In this document: positions 17,808-28,911 of the stretch, piece after piece | How positions within the stretch are numbered: the first letter of the stretch is position 1 | Layout of the letters: each line of letters starts with the position of its first letter | Assembly (NCBI RefSeq): GCF_900107375.1 | Contig: NZ_FNPT01000018.1 | Location: 1 to 64,000 of the forward strand | Direction: 5' to 3' | DNA from: Lysobacter sp. yr284 | GTDB lineage: Bacteria; Pseudomonadota; Gammaproteobacteria; Xanthomonadales; Xanthomonadaceae | DNA length: 64,000 bases | Notes under the pieces: model-generated | The model's input: only the letters and a program-made list of their open reading frames with translations | What the model was told of the DNA's origin: nothing | Database searches by the model: none | Position numbers and translations under genes: made by a program

Positions 17808-20744
17808 TCAGAAGCGCTGGGTGTACTTCATGTACACGAAGCGGCCGATGTCGAAGCTGCCGTTGTAGACGAAGCTGCTGTTCGGCTGGCTGTACATGGT
17901 CTGGCCGATGTGGTCGAACACGTTGTTCGCGCCCAGCGCCACGGTGGCGTTCCACGGGGTGTTGTAGCGGACCTGCACGTCGTGGAAGGTGTTGGCGCCC
18001 ACTTCGCGGACCGGCACGATGCCGCGGTACGAGGACTGGTAGTTCGGCTTGTTGCACTCCGGACCGCCGTCGAGATCGTACGCGCACTCTTCCTTCAGGC
18101 CGCCGTAGTAACGGATGCCCCAGCTCGCGCCGAAGTCGCCGCGGCTCCAGTCGGCGTTGAAGTTCGAACGCACGCGGAAGTTGCTCGCGCCGTCGGCCAC
18201 CCAGCTGGTGCGCTGCTCGACCGGGGTGTTGGCTTCGCCGTCGCGCTTGTACTCGGAGTAGTCGACGTAGGTCGTCTTCCAGGTGAAGGCGAAGTTGCCG
18301 TACGCGGTGTCGGCCAGGCGGTAGGAGACGCCCAGGTCGTAGCCCGCGGTCTCCTGGTAGCCGGCGTTGATCAGCGTGCGGGTCACGTCGACGACCTGGC
18401 CCTGGTTCAGCGGATCGGTGTCGCGGATGAAGCGGCCGCAGGCCGAGTCGATGCCGAGCACGTAGCAGTTGTTCAGGATCGAGGTGACGGTCTCGGACGC
18501 GATCACGTTCTCGATCTTGATCTTCCACCAGTCCAGGCTGACGTCGAAGCCGCTGAACCAGCTCGGGCTATAGACGAAGCCGATGTTGGTCGACTTGGAG
18601 GTCTCCGGCTTCAGCAGCGGGTTGGAACCGGACAGGAACGCGCTGTCGGACTGGGCATTCGGGCCGGTGGCCGGATTGCCGCCGGCGGCGGCCTGGCGGA
18701 AGTTCGCCGGGACCACGCCACCGCAACGCTGGGCGACCTGGCCGTTGCGCACGGCCGCGCCGAACAGGGTGTCGCACGGATCGGTGTAGTTGTCGAAGCT
18801 CTCGCCGACGCCGCCGTACAGATCGTTCACGGTCGGGGCGCGGAAGCCCGTGGCGTAGGTACCGCGGACCAGCAGGTCGTCGATCGGCTTCCACTTCAGG
18901 CTGAACTTGCCGTTGGTGGTGTCGCCGAAGGTGTCGTAGTCGGAGTAGCGGCCGGCGATGTTGAACGACAGCTCCTTCGCGAACGTCACATCCGACAGCA
19001 CCGGCACGGCCAGTTCGACGTAGAACTCGTCGAGCGAGTAGCCGCCGTGGGTGGAGCTGCCGGCCAGGTCGGAACTCAGGCCCGACTGCAGCAGGGCGTC
19101 CGGCTCGTAGTTCGCGGTTTCCTTGCGGTGCTCGTAACCCGCGGCCAGGCCGAGGTCGCCCGCCGGCAGCGTGGCGAGCACGCCGCTGAGGTTGAGGCTG
19201 TAGACCTGGGTCTTGTTGGTGTAGCTGTCGTGGGTCGGCAGGAACAGGTACTTCTGCAGTTCCGGATTGGTCAGCGCGCCCGGACCGTTGGAGTCCGGAC
19301 CCAGCAGCGGGTTCCACGCCAGGCAGCCGGCGATCGGCGCGTCGGGCGTGCCGCAGCGGGCGACGCCGCCGGCGTCGACGAACGACGGGCCCAGGGCCTT
19401 CTCGACGTTCGGCAGGAACAGGTTGCCGGTGCCGGTCTTGTTGCCCTTGTTCTGGTTGTAGAGGTAGCTCGCGTCCCAGTCCCAGGTCTTGCCGGCCAGT
19501 TCGAAGGAACCTTCCAGGCCGCCGCTGAAGCGATAGGTGCTCAGCTCGGACTTGGTCTGGCGCGGCATCTCCCAGGTGCGGCGGATGACGTTGGCGTCGT
19601 AGCCCAGCGGGTTGAACGCGCTGCTGCCCTTCAGGCTGAGGTCGCCGTCGTAGCGGCCGAAGCCGACCGAGCGGAACGGATAACCGGCGATCTGCTGGGT
19701 GGCTTCGCGATCCGTGTACAGGATGTCGGCCTTGGCGCGCAGGTTGTCGGTGATGTCGAACTCGGCGTTGGCGAACACCGAACGACGCTCCAGGCCGGTC
19801 GAGAGATACATCTGCTCGTTCGGGTTGGCCAGGTCGTTGATGTCGGTCTCGTGGAAGTTGCCCAGCGAGCCGGTGCTCGTGCTGCCGCGGTTGGCGGTGT
19901 ACGAGATGTCGTCCTTCGGATTCAGCGGGGTCTGGCGGTTGTCGATCAACGCGCCCCACTGGGTGATGCCGTTCCAGCCGTTGTCGTCGCCGGCGACCGG
20001 CGCGGGATGGCCGCGGCCGTTCGGGTAACGGGTGAAGGAACGATCCTTGGCCATGACCGGATCTTCCTTGCTGTACTCGGCGCCCAAGGTCACCGAACCG
20101 CGCTCGCCGGTCTGGCCGATGACGAAGTTGTAGGTTTCCTTGTTGCCGTCGCCCTGGCCGTACTGGCCGAGGTAGGCGCTGCCTTCCAGGCCGTCGAAGC
20201 GCTTGCGGGTGATGATGTTGACCACGCCGGCGATCGCGTCGGAGCCGTACAGCGCCGAGGCGCCGTCGGTCAGCACTTCGATGCGCTCGATGATCGAGGT
20301 CGGGATCGAAGCCAGGTCGGAATAGCCGCTGGAGCTGATGCCCATGCGCTTGCCGTCGATCAGCACCAGGGTGCGTTCCGGACCCAGGTTGCGCAGGTCG
20401 ACGTACTGGCCGCCCACGTTCTCGCCCGAGGCGAGCGCGTCGGCGCGCGAGATCGCCGGCGAACCGGTGGCGGTGATGTTCTGGACGATGTCGGCGACGG
20501 AAGTGAAACCCTGCTTCTGGATTTCGGCGCGCGACATGGTGACGACCGGCTGCGACGTCTCCAGGTTGGCCTGGCGGATGCGCGAACCGGTCACCTCGAT
20601 GCGATCGAGAGTGGTGGGGGTCTTGGAGGCATCGGCTTCCTGAGCGCCGGCGATCGCCGGGACCAGTGCCGACACAAGCGCCGCGGCGATAGCGGACGGC
20701 AGAACGCCGTACCGCGCCACGGGGCGCAGACTACGATGGTTCAT
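17808..20744 (-). CDS. TonB-dependent outer-membrane receptor
   Basis: 978 aa outer-membrane active transporter. Residues 1-34 are a signal peptide (cleavage near AIAGA-QE). A TonB-box-like region 'TLDRIEVTGSRIRQANLETS' leads into the plug domain, with 'NLGPERTLVLIDGKRM', 'SIPTSIIERIEVLTDGASAL' and 'YGSDAIAGVVNIITRK'. The remainder is a beta-barrel of alternating aromatic strands ending in the classical terminal Phe (YMKYTQRF). The plug motif 'ERTLVLIDGKRM' and the size resemble the large receptor class abundant in Xanthomonadaceae and Caulobacter that imports peptides or glycans. The ligand is not deducible. It is transcribed alone, with its own terminator and a 1.2-kb upstream gap. An AraC-type gene on the same strand lies beyond that gap and could be its regulator. 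Confidence 0.93.
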   Translation of the reverse strand: MNHRSLRPVARYGVLPSAIAAALVSALVPAIAGAQEADASKTPTTLDRIEVTGSRIRQANLETSQPVVTMSRAEIQKQGFTSVADIVQNITATGSPAISRADALASGENVGGQYVDLRNLGPERTLVLIDGKRMGISSSGYSDLASIPTSIIERIEVLTDGASALYGSDAIAGVVNIITRKRFDGLEGSAYLGQYGQGDGNKETYNFVIGQTGERGSVTLGAEYSKEDPVMAKDRSFTRYPNGRGHPAPVAGDDNGWNGITQWGALIDNRQTPLNPKDDISYTANRGSTSTGSLGNFHETDINDLANPNEQMYLSTGLERRSVFANAEFDITDNLRAKADILYTDREATQQIAGYPFRSVGFGRYDGDLSLKGSSAFNPLGYDANVIRRTWEMPRQTKSELSTYRFSGGLEGSFELAGKTWDWDASYLYNQNKGNKTGTGNLFLPNVEKALGPSFVDAGGVARCGTPDAPIAGCLAWNPLLGPDSNGPGALTNPELQKYLFLPTHDSYTNKTQVYSLNLSGVLATLPAGDLGLAAGYEHRKETANYEPDALLQSGLSSDLAGSSTHGGYSLDEFYVELAVPVLSDVTFAKELSFNIAGRYSDYDTFGDTTNGKFSLKWKPIDDLLVRGTYATGFRAPTVNDLYGGVGESFDNYTDPCDTLFGAAVRNGQVAQRCGGVVPANFRQAAAGGNPATGPNAQSDSAFLSGSNPLLKPETSKSTNIGFVYSPSWFSGFDVSLDWWKIKIENVIASETVTSILNNCYVLGIDSACGRFIRDTDPLNQGQVVDVTRTLINAGYQETAGYDLGVSYRLADTAYGNFAFTWKTTYVDYSEYKRDGEANTPVEQRTSWVADGASNFRVRSNFNADWSRGDFGASWGIRYYGGLKEECAYDLDGGPECNKPNYQSSYRGIVPVREVGANTFHDVQVRYNTPWNATVALGANNVFDHIGQTMYSQPNSSFVYNGSFDIGRFVYMKYTQRF

Positions 20745-21920
20745 CTATCTCTCTCCAGTAATCTCGTTATGGGCGTGTTAAAACGCCCTGCAAAAGTACG
20801 TTCGAAGTCTCCGCACTGCTTTGCGGGTGCCAACGGGAGACTTTGCGAAGTCAGGCGTGGAAGCCACTGTCATCGCGTTTGAAAAAACACGACGCACGCA
20901 TGAAACGTGATGAATTGCCCGTGTTTTTGACCGTTCGCGGCGCAGCGCCGCAACCACGCCGCGCGCGTCGATGCGGCTTGCCGCGCATTGGCGAATCGCT
21001 TGCCGAATCCGTCGCGAAGCTTTGCATCGCGTCTTTGCGCTGCGTGTCCGCTCACAGAGAAGCCGCTGATTGTTGGTCGCCGCGCGCATACGCATGCGCT
21101 GCGATCCGTATCGACATGATTGCGCGCACGACTTCGGCGCATCGCGCCGGTGCCTGCGCGAACCGCGGGATTCCAGGGGTTTTCGCTGCGTTCGCGCGGT
21201 ATGCGCAAGGTGTGCGCAGGTGTGCGCACACGTTCGAACTGAACGAGTTGTTCAGTCAACAAGGAAGCGAAGCGATCGTTTCGATGAACGCGGCGCTCGC
21301 ATCCGTTGCGCGAGGTCGAGCGTCGGTGCGACGCGAACGCCCAACGCCGAACGTCGATGCGTGGCGACGCGATGCGATGCGTGCGATGCATGCGATGAAT
21401 CGTCTTCCGTTCGAATGCGCGCAGCGATGCTGAACGATTCGTTCATGCCCGCGTCTCTCGCACACACGCTTGCACCCACGCATGCATGCATGCATGCGAG
21501 CGAGCGCACGCCCGACTGCAGCCGCGCGCACGCGACGCGCAAAGACTGCCGCCGCGCCGATGCAGCGCGCCTGTAACAAGAAGGAGAGAAACGACCCGCC
21601 AAGCGCGAAGGCGCGTGCGCGCCGGCCCGATGCCGCCGAGGTCGGCTGCGCGCGGTGCGCGCAGTCGAAGCCTCGGCGTTGCTGCGGTGTCGCTGAAGTC
21701 CGGCCTACGGGGGGAGGCGGCTGGCGGTATCGGCCTGGCGGCGGTGCCGGATTCGCATCGGGCGGGCCGTGACACGGCGGATACAGCGGGCTCGGAGGAC
21801 TGCGTTTGCTGCGTTTGCTACGAACGGCTTGCTTCGGATCGTACTGCCCGGCCAGGTTGCGGCCGTTTCGGAACCTTCTTCGGTGTTTCGCAACGCTTTC
21901 GTCGCCTGCGCTAGCCGACG
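20745..21920. other. 1.2-kb gene-free region upstream of the TonB receptor
   Basis: I found no gene here on either strand. The open frames present (for example 20843-21433 on plus) have compositions unlike the neighbours, being full of Arg, Cys, His and Met, and lack ribosome sites. The DNA is visibly less GC-rich than the coding regions. It carries short iterated motifs such as 'gcgatgcgatgcgtgcgatg' (21369-21388) and 'gcatgcatgcatgcatgcga' (21480-21499). The receptor promoter should lie in the last few hundred bases before 20744. A regulatory RNA or a decayed gene cannot be excluded. Confidence 0.55.
21480..21504. repeat. GCAT tetranucleotide run
   Basis: Consecutive 'gcat' tetramers within 'cgcatgcatgcatgcatgcg' are self-complementary and could form a cruciform. 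The run lies in the gene-free region upstream of the TonB receptor. Looser 'gcgatgc' iterations precede it around 21369-21402. Confidence 0.7.
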
Positions 21921-22844
21921 TCAGCTCGCCATCGCCAGCTTGCGCAACGGCACCGCCGAGACCACCGCCGCACGCGCGGCTTCGGCCTTGGCGCTGGCCG
22001 CGGCGCTGCGGTAACGCGTGGCCGAGGTGCCGAAGCGGGCGCGGAAGGCGCGGGCGAAGCTGCAGCAGTTGTCGAAACCGCTGGCGGCGGCGACCTCGCC
22101 GATCATCATCGAGGTGTTCTTCAACAAGTCCGCGGCGTGTTCCAGGCGCATGCGCGCGGAGGCCGCTTGCGGGCTCTCCTCGTACAGGCTGTGGAAGGTC
22201 TTGGAGAAGTACCAGCTCGAGAAGCTGGTCAGCTCGGCCAGTTCGCTGATGCGCACGACCCGGTCGCAGTTGCCTTCCAGGTACAGGCGGGCGCGCTGGA
22301 GGCGGCCGAAGACCTGGCGCTTGCGGCTGCGCGAACGGCCCGGGCACCGCTGGATGCGCGCGGTCAGCTCGCGCTGGACGCCGGCCAGGTGCAGCAGGAT
22401 CGGGCGCAGGGCGTTCAGGTCGAAGCCGGTGTCGGCCTCGCCGTTGCGGGCATGGGCCTGGCGCCACAGGCGCAGGGCGATGCGCGCGTCGTGCCGGCTC
22501 ATGCGGCCGCGGCCGGCGTACAGGGTGCTGTCGGCCAGGCGCGCCATCGCCTTGATCGCGTCCGGGGTCAGGTTCAGGCCGATGCAGACGCCGTAGCGGT
22601 CGGCCTGCAGCACCGGCTTGGAGTCGCGCTCGAACGCGATCCAGTCGCCGCGCTTGAGGCGGAACTTGCCCTCTTTGGCTTCGACCCACGAGCTGCCGCG
22701 CAGCTGCACCCAGAGCGAGAAGTGAGTCCCGGACAACTGGGCGCTGCCCAGTCGCGAGACACCGACGCAACTTGCCTGAGCGGAGTGATCCTGCGCGTCC
22801 AGCTGCAACAGCTGTCCGCGATCCGCCCACAATGCTTGCTCCAT
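21921..22844 (-). CDS. AraC-family transcriptional regulator
   Basis: Cytoplasmic DNA-binding regulator (307 aa). The N-terminal ~170 residues form a cupin-like sensor domain ('GTHFSLWVQLRGSSWVEAKE', 'FRLKRGDWIAFERDSKP'). A basic linker 'RCPGRSRSRKRQ' separates it from the C-terminal AraC/XylS double HTH. The first HTH is 'VVRISELAELTSFSSWYFSK' and the second 'MIGEVAAASGFDNCCSFARA', followed by 'FRARFGTSATRYR'. Start is ATG at 22844. It shares orientation with the TonB receptor but is separated from it by 1.2 kb, so the two are likely separate transcription units. Regulation of the receptor by this protein is an inference from proximity. Confidence 0.88.
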   Translation of the reverse strand: MEQALWADRGQLLQLDAQDHSAQASCVGVSRLGSAQLSGTHFSLWVQLRGSSWVEAKEGKFRLKRGDWIAFERDSKPVLQADRYGVCIGLNLTPDAIKAMARLADSTLYAGRGRMSRHDARIALRLWRQAHARNGEADTGFDLNALRPILLHLAGVQRELTARIQRCPGRSRSRKRQVFGRLQRARLYLEGNCDRVVRISELAELTSFSSWYFSKTFHSLYEESPQAASARMRLEHAADLLKNTSMMIGEVAAASGFDNCCSFARAFRARFGTSATRYRSAAASAKAEAARAAVVSAVPLRKLAMAS

Positions 22845-22988
22845 TGGTCCACCTCATTTGCGGGGAATGAGGTTTTTATTTGCGCGAGCAACGAACCTTT
22901 GCGCAGGAAATTTGACGGAGAGTTAGGCGAATTCGGAACGATGTCACATCCGACGAACTTCCGAAAGGACTTTTCCCAGCCGGATCAA

Positions 22989-25349
22989 TCAGTTGAGCCA
23001 GCCAGGAACGAAGGTCTTCGGTTCCTCGGGCAAGTCCATGTAACCGATATCGGCCCCATCCCACTTGGCCAGGGCCAGATACACGGTGTCGCCGCGCGGA
23101 CTCAGGCTGAATCCATTGATCGCCGAGCGCCGGCTTTGGTCCAGACACAGCACCGAGGGCGGCAGCTCCGGGGTGGCCATCCGCCGCATCAGCGACAGGC
23201 AGGTCGGCTGCTGGTCCATGTAGCGCAACTCGCCGGTGGCGACGGCCACGTCCCACAGCCGGTAGCGGTCGGCGACCGGTTCGCTGTCGTCGATCTGGCG
23301 GACGCTGGCCGCGGCCAGGCCCAGGTCGGCCTGCCACAGCCCGGACTGGGTCTGGCGGGCGAACAGCAGGCGGTTGTGGGCCGGGTCGGCCTTGGCCTCG
23401 ACCACGTCGTCGATCGCCGCCAGCAGCTTCCACGGCGAGCGGCTGCGGTCGAACAGATGCAGGCGCAGGCGGCCGTCGCCGACCCCGGCCAGGACCAGCA
23501 TCCGCTCCGGGTCGGGCAGCTGCATGGCCTGGATCGGTTCGTCCACCGGCGCCGGCAGGCGGGTGACCCGGCCGCTGGCGGGAACCACCTCGAAGATCAC
23601 GTTGCGCCCTTCCGCGTCCGGCCCTACCACGCTGACCCGGCTGCTGTCGGCCGACCACGAGGCGCCGTAGCGGGTGCCCGGGGTCACGCCCGGCAGCATG
23701 CGCAGCGAGTCGGGCTGGTCCAGGTCGGCCCACCACAGGTGGTTGCTGCCGGAGCGGTCGGAGAAGAACACGATCTGGCGCCCGTCCGGGGCCACCGCCG
23801 GCAGCATGTCGCGGGCCGAGGACGGGAACAGCGGGTCGACCACGTGCACCGCGCCCTTGGAGGTATCGCCCAGCACCACCCGGAACAGGCCGAAGTACGG
23901 CTTGCGCTGGACGAACGCCGCGGCCGGGCGCGAGGCCGCCACCGCCGGGAACTGCGCCGACTCGATGCCCAGGTCGCGGGCCTGGCCGGTTTCCAGGTCG
24001 AGCCGGAACAGGCGGGTATCGCCGTCGATCATGCGTCCGAACAGGATGCTGCGGTTGTCCGGCAGCCAGTCCCAGCCGCGCACGTCGGCGCTGAGCTGGC
24101 TCAGCCGCTCGGCGTTGCCGCCCTCGGCCGGCAGGCGCCAGAAGTCGCCCTGGGGGTTGTTGCGCAGGAACACGATCCAGCGCCCGTCGGGCGAGAACCG
24201 CGGCGACAGGTCGAGGTTGCCGGCGCCGGCGCGGTACGGCACCGCGCGCCATTCGCCGCTGGCCAGGTCGAGCACGCGCATGCCGACGATGCCCTGGGCG
24301 GTCTGCATGCTGCCGAAGATCAGGCCGCGCCCGTCCGGGGTCCATTCGAAGGTCGGCGGGTTGCGCGGGTCGCAATCGCCGATCTCGCGCTCGGCGCCGC
24401 CGTTGGCGGCGATCAGCAGGACCTTGCAGGCGCGCGCCGGATCGACCCGCAGGAACGCGATCGAACGCCCGTCCGGCGACCACGCCGGGGCGCTGTCCTC
24501 GGCCAGCCCGCTGGGCCGGGTGAGCTGGCGCGGCGGGGTCTGGTCGGTGGTCTGGACCAGGATCGCGGTGCCGCGCTGGCCCTCGGGGATGGCGACATAG
24601 GCGACCAGGGCCGCGTCCGGCGACAGGGTCGGCTGCACTTCGAAGCCGGGCATCGAGGTGATCAGCCGGTACGGACGCGCGGTGCTGGCGACCCGGGCCG
24701 GGTCGAGCGCGGCCGGCGCGGCGCCGGGCGCGTGCGCCTGGCGCGCCAGCGACCACCACACCAGCAGCACCACCAGGCCGAGCACCAACGCCACCGTCCC
24801 GACCAACGAACGCCAGGTGCCGCGCGGGCGCGGCTGGTTCGGCAGCGGGACCGGCTCGATCCGCTCGGCGGGGGCGGCCACGGACGCGACCGCCGCGGCC
24901 GCGGCCGCGGCGCCGTCGGCGCCGGCCATCGCCAGCGCCGCGCCCTCGCCCGCCGGCTCGGCTTCGCCGCCGGCGGCCGCCTGCTCCGGCACCAGCCAGC
25001 GCACCTTGGCCAGCAGGCGGTAGCCGTTCTTGGCGATGGTCTCGATGTAGCGCGGGTTGCCGCGGTCCTCATCGAAGGCCTTGCGCAGCTGGGTCACCGC
25101 CTGGGTGACCACGTCGTCGGTCGGCAGGGTGTCGGGCCAGACTTCGGCCAGCAGCGCATCGCGGCTGACCACCCGGTCGGCATGATCGACCAGCACCAGC
25201 AGCACGCCCATGGCCTTGGGCGTGATCCGGCGCGGCCGACGCGCCCCCGGCGCGCGGATCTCGCGCAAGGGGATGTCGACCAGGCAATCGCCTACCCGCA
25301 GGTGCTCGGCGGGCAAGGGCGGCGTCGATGGCTCGTGGGTTCGCGGCAT
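22989..25349 (-). CDS. CadC-like membrane regulator with winged helix and TolB-type propeller
   Basis: 786 aa one-component regulator. Residues ~16-115 are an OmpR/PhoB-type winged helix ('VVSRDALLAEVWPDTLPTDD', 'VVTQAVTQLRKAFDEDRGNP', 'YIETIAKNGYRLL'). After an Ala-rich linker a single hydrophobic segment at about 180-202 (SLVGTVALVLGLVVLLVWWS) crosses the inner membrane. The rest is a periplasmic beta-propeller of TolB/PD40 repeats: 'PTLSPDAALVAYVAI', 'APAWSPDGRSIAFLR', 'FEWTPDGRGLIFGS', 'PRFSPDGRWIVFLR', 'AVAPDGRQIVFFSDRSGSN'. This architecture puts a periplasmic sensor on a cytoplasmic DNA-binding head, as in CadC and ToxR-like proteins. Its targets are unknown. It starts with ATG and is flanked by an AraC gene and a channel gene on the same strand with long gaps. 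Confidence 0.9.
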   Translation of the reverse strand: MPRTHEPSTPPLPAEHLRVGDCLVDIPLREIRAPGARRPRRITPKAMGVLLVLVDHADRVVSRDALLAEVWPDTLPTDDVVTQAVTQLRKAFDEDRGNPRYIETIAKNGYRLLAKVRWLVPEQAAAGGEAEPAGEGAALAMAGADGAAAAAAAVASVAAPAERIEPVPLPNQPRPRGTWRSLVGTVALVLGLVVLLVWWSLARQAHAPGAAPAALDPARVASTARPYRLITSMPGFEVQPTLSPDAALVAYVAIPEGQRGTAILVQTTDQTPPRQLTRPSGLAEDSAPAWSPDGRSIAFLRVDPARACKVLLIAANGGAEREIGDCDPRNPPTFEWTPDGRGLIFGSMQTAQGIVGMRVLDLASGEWRAVPYRAGAGNLDLSPRFSPDGRWIVFLRNNPQGDFWRLPAEGGNAERLSQLSADVRGWDWLPDNRSILFGRMIDGDTRLFRLDLETGQARDLGIESAQFPAVAASRPAAAFVQRKPYFGLFRVVLGDTSKGAVHVVDPLFPSSARDMLPAVAPDGRQIVFFSDRSGSNHLWWADLDQPDSLRMLPGVTPGTRYGASWSADSSRVSVVGPDAEGRNVIFEVVPASGRVTRLPAPVDEPIQAMQLPDPERMLVLAGVGDGRLRLHLFDRSRSPWKLLAAIDDVVEAKADPAHNRLLFARQTQSGLWQADLGLAAASVRQIDDSEPVADRYRLWDVAVATGELRYMDQQPTCLSLMRRMATPELPPSVLCLDQSRRSAINGFSLSPRGDTVYLALAKWDGADIGYMDLPEEPKTFVPGWLN

Positions 25350-25736
25350 GAATCCTGCTGATGGTGCGCACTTGCCCGCGGTGGGTCATGTGCCTGAACG
25401 CCTAGGCACAAGGCGGACCAACCGACATATCCGGCATGGCGCGGTGGCGCGATCGGAAAGGCGCGCCGGCACTGCTTGTTCTAGCTGCCTATTCTAGCCC
25501 CCGCCAAGCCGCGCCGAGCCGGTCCGCAACGTCGCAGGTGCGGCTTTGGGGCCGGAAAGACCGAAACGTATCGTTCCAAAACGCGCGCGCCGGCACGTGT
25601 TCATGTGTAACGCACCGCAGCTACACCGATTACATCATCACGCTGCGAATCACGTGCCTGTGAGGCAGCGTTTCGCCCCCGTTCAGCCGCCCACGCCCGC
25701 GCCGGCCGGTACCCTCGGCGTACGCGCGGTCCGCGA
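25350..25736. other. Intergenic region upstream of the CadC-like regulator
   Basis: 387 bases without a supported gene. It holds 'ctagctgcctattctag' (an imperfect inverted repeat near 25482-25498) and an AT-richer segment around 25560-25660 ('gtgtaacgcaccgcagctac'). It must contain the promoter of the minus-strand regulator. No terminator for the channel gene was recognised. Confidence 0.45.
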
Positions 25737-26417
25737 CTACGGCCGCGGCTGCCGCAGCATGGTCAGCCCGATCAGCCGCGACACCACCGCCGCGATGTAC
25801 CCGACCCCGGCGAACTGCTCGAACATGGTCAGCACGCGCGCCGCCGGCGACATCGGCAGGATGTCGCCCAGGCCGACGGCGGACAGGTTGGTGAAGCTCA
25901 GGAACAGCAGTTCCAGCCAGGTGCGCGGCTCGCCCGGCCGCTGCGCGCCGACGAAGCTGTCCGGATACCAGGCCTGGCAGACCAGGAAGGCGTAGGCGAA
26001 GCCCCAGGCCAAGAGAGTGAACGTGGCCCCGGCCGCGAACAGCTCGTCCGCGGTCACCTTGTGGTCGCTCATCATGTAAGCGATCAAGGCGCCCGCCGCA
26101 TAGAAATACAGCGCCGCCTCCAGCGCCGAGGACAGCACCAGCAGCGCCGGGCTGGCGAACAGCACAGACAGCACCGACAGCGCGAACGCCGGGATCGCGA
26201 TGATCCAGGCGATCCACTTGATCGCCGGGCTGCGGTTGACCACCCACACCGCCAGCGCCAGCACCAGCACCCCGAACGCGCCGAACACCACGCGCCCGCC
26301 GCCGGCCGGCTCGAACAGCGGATACACCGCCAGGCTCAGCAACTGCGCCGCCAGCAGGAACGCCGAGGGGTGGCGACGGGCGATCGCGCGCCATTTCAGG
26401 GATGCGTAGCTGGTCAT
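25737..26417 (-). CDS. Pore-loop ion channel family protein (Ion_trans_2-like)
   Basis: Integral membrane protein (226 aa) with about six hydrophobic segments: ~18-36, 44-61, 66-85, 88-115, 128-150 and 190-213. Before the last helix is the pore loop 'LSFTNLSAVGLGDILPMS'. It aligns with the K+-channel filter region TxTTVGYGD but reads AVGLGD, so ion selectivity may differ. There is no cytoplasmic RCK or cyclic-nucleotide domain; the protein ends 'LTMLRQPRP' soon after the final helix. The ATG at 26417 (MTSYASLKW) was chosen. A longer frame reaching 26609 would include translated terminator and repeat sequence upstream. It lies alone between the thiC terminator and the propeller regulator. Confidence 0.82.
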   Translation of the reverse strand: MTSYASLKWRAIARRHPSAFLLAAQLLSLAVYPLFEPAGGGRVVFGAFGVLVLALAVWVVNRSPAIKWIAWIIAIPAFALSVLSVLFASPALLVLSSALEAALYFYAAGALIAYMMSDHKVTADELFAAGATFTLLAWGFAYAFLVCQAWYPDSFVGAQRPGEPRTWLELLFLSFTNLSAVGLGDILPMSPAARVLTMFEQFAGVGYIAAVVSRLIGLTMLRQPRP

Positions 26418-26444
26418 GGGTCGCAGGCGGGGTCCGGTCGGAAG

Positions 26445-26477
26445 GAAAAAAGCCGGGCACAGCATGCCCGGCTTTTG
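26445..26477 (-). terminator. Intrinsic terminator of thiC
   Basis: On the minus strand, AAGCCGGGCAT-gct-GTGCCCGGCTT is followed by TTTTCC. It lies ~230 bases after the thiC stop, beyond a pair of family A repeats, and just before the channel gene start. Confidence 0.8.
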
Positions 26478-26524
26478 CGCGGTTCTCACCCACCCTCGCC
26501 TGCGTTGTCGCGGCCGCCCCCTGC

Positions 26525-26679
26525 AGGAGCGGCGCGAGCCGCGACCAACCGAAGCAGCGTCGTGCCACGCAACCAACCCAAGCCCGTCAATCCTGTTCTG
26601 CGCCCGCACCGATTCCCATGACTTCGGGACGCGGCGCCTGCGTACGGCGCTTCGGTTGGTCGCGGCTCGCGCCGCTCCT
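26525..26679. repeat. Family A palindromic repeat, perfect 30-bp inverted arms
   Basis: Arms 26525-26554 and 26650-26679 are perfect inverted copies over 30 bases (core GGCGCGAGCCGCGACCAACC). They bracket 95 bases containing no gene. The pair follows the thiC stop and precedes its terminator. Confidence 0.88.
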
Positions 26680-26702
26680 ACAGGCAGATCGCGCGGCAGC
26701 GC

Positions 26703-28646
<1,944 letters not shown>

Positions 28647-28703
28647 CTACGAGCCGGAAGGCTCGCGCAAAGCGGGCGCGCGGACGCAGCGATCGCGTCC
28701 TGC

Positions 28704-28795
28704 GAAGCTTCCCTACGGCGGTCTCAACCGCATCAGGTTCGAAGGGACTGTCTCAACCGCGCGACCGTGCCGGCCCGCCGCGGTACCCCCGCTTC
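28704..28795 (-). promoter_or_regulatory. TPP riboswitch in the thiC leader
   Basis: Read 5' to 3' on the minus strand, the segment begins 'agcgggggtacc', passes a GC-rich variable stem, then 'ggttgagac', 'tcccttcgaacctgat', 'gcggttgagaccgc' and ends 'cgtagggaagc'. These are the conserved blocks of the THI element (GGGGT..., CUGAGA-like, ACCUGAU, CGUAGGGAA). It ends about 125 bases before the thiC ATG. The linker contains 'ccggcttttcctcac' near the start codon, which might sequester the ribosome site, but the switch mechanism was not resolved. Confidence 0.93.
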
Positions 28796-28911
28796 AAGCC
28801 TGCATTAGACCCGGAAACCGGCCCCGGCGCCAATCCCGCCGGCGGCGACCGCCGTCGCAGGCCCGCGCGGCCCGCCTTGCCGGCGCAACGCCCGGCCGCT
28901 AGCGTGCCCGC

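Noticed and set aside
20843-21433. Open frame of about 196 codons in the gene-free region
   Set aside because: It starts without a ribosome site, is rich in Arg, Cys, Met and His, and shows no domain-like pattern; overlapping frames on the other strand look equally (un)convincing.
26418-26609. N-terminal extension of the channel protein to 290 residues
   Set aside because: The added residues would be translated from the thiC terminator and a repeat arm; hydrophobic segments and a plausible start begin at 26417.
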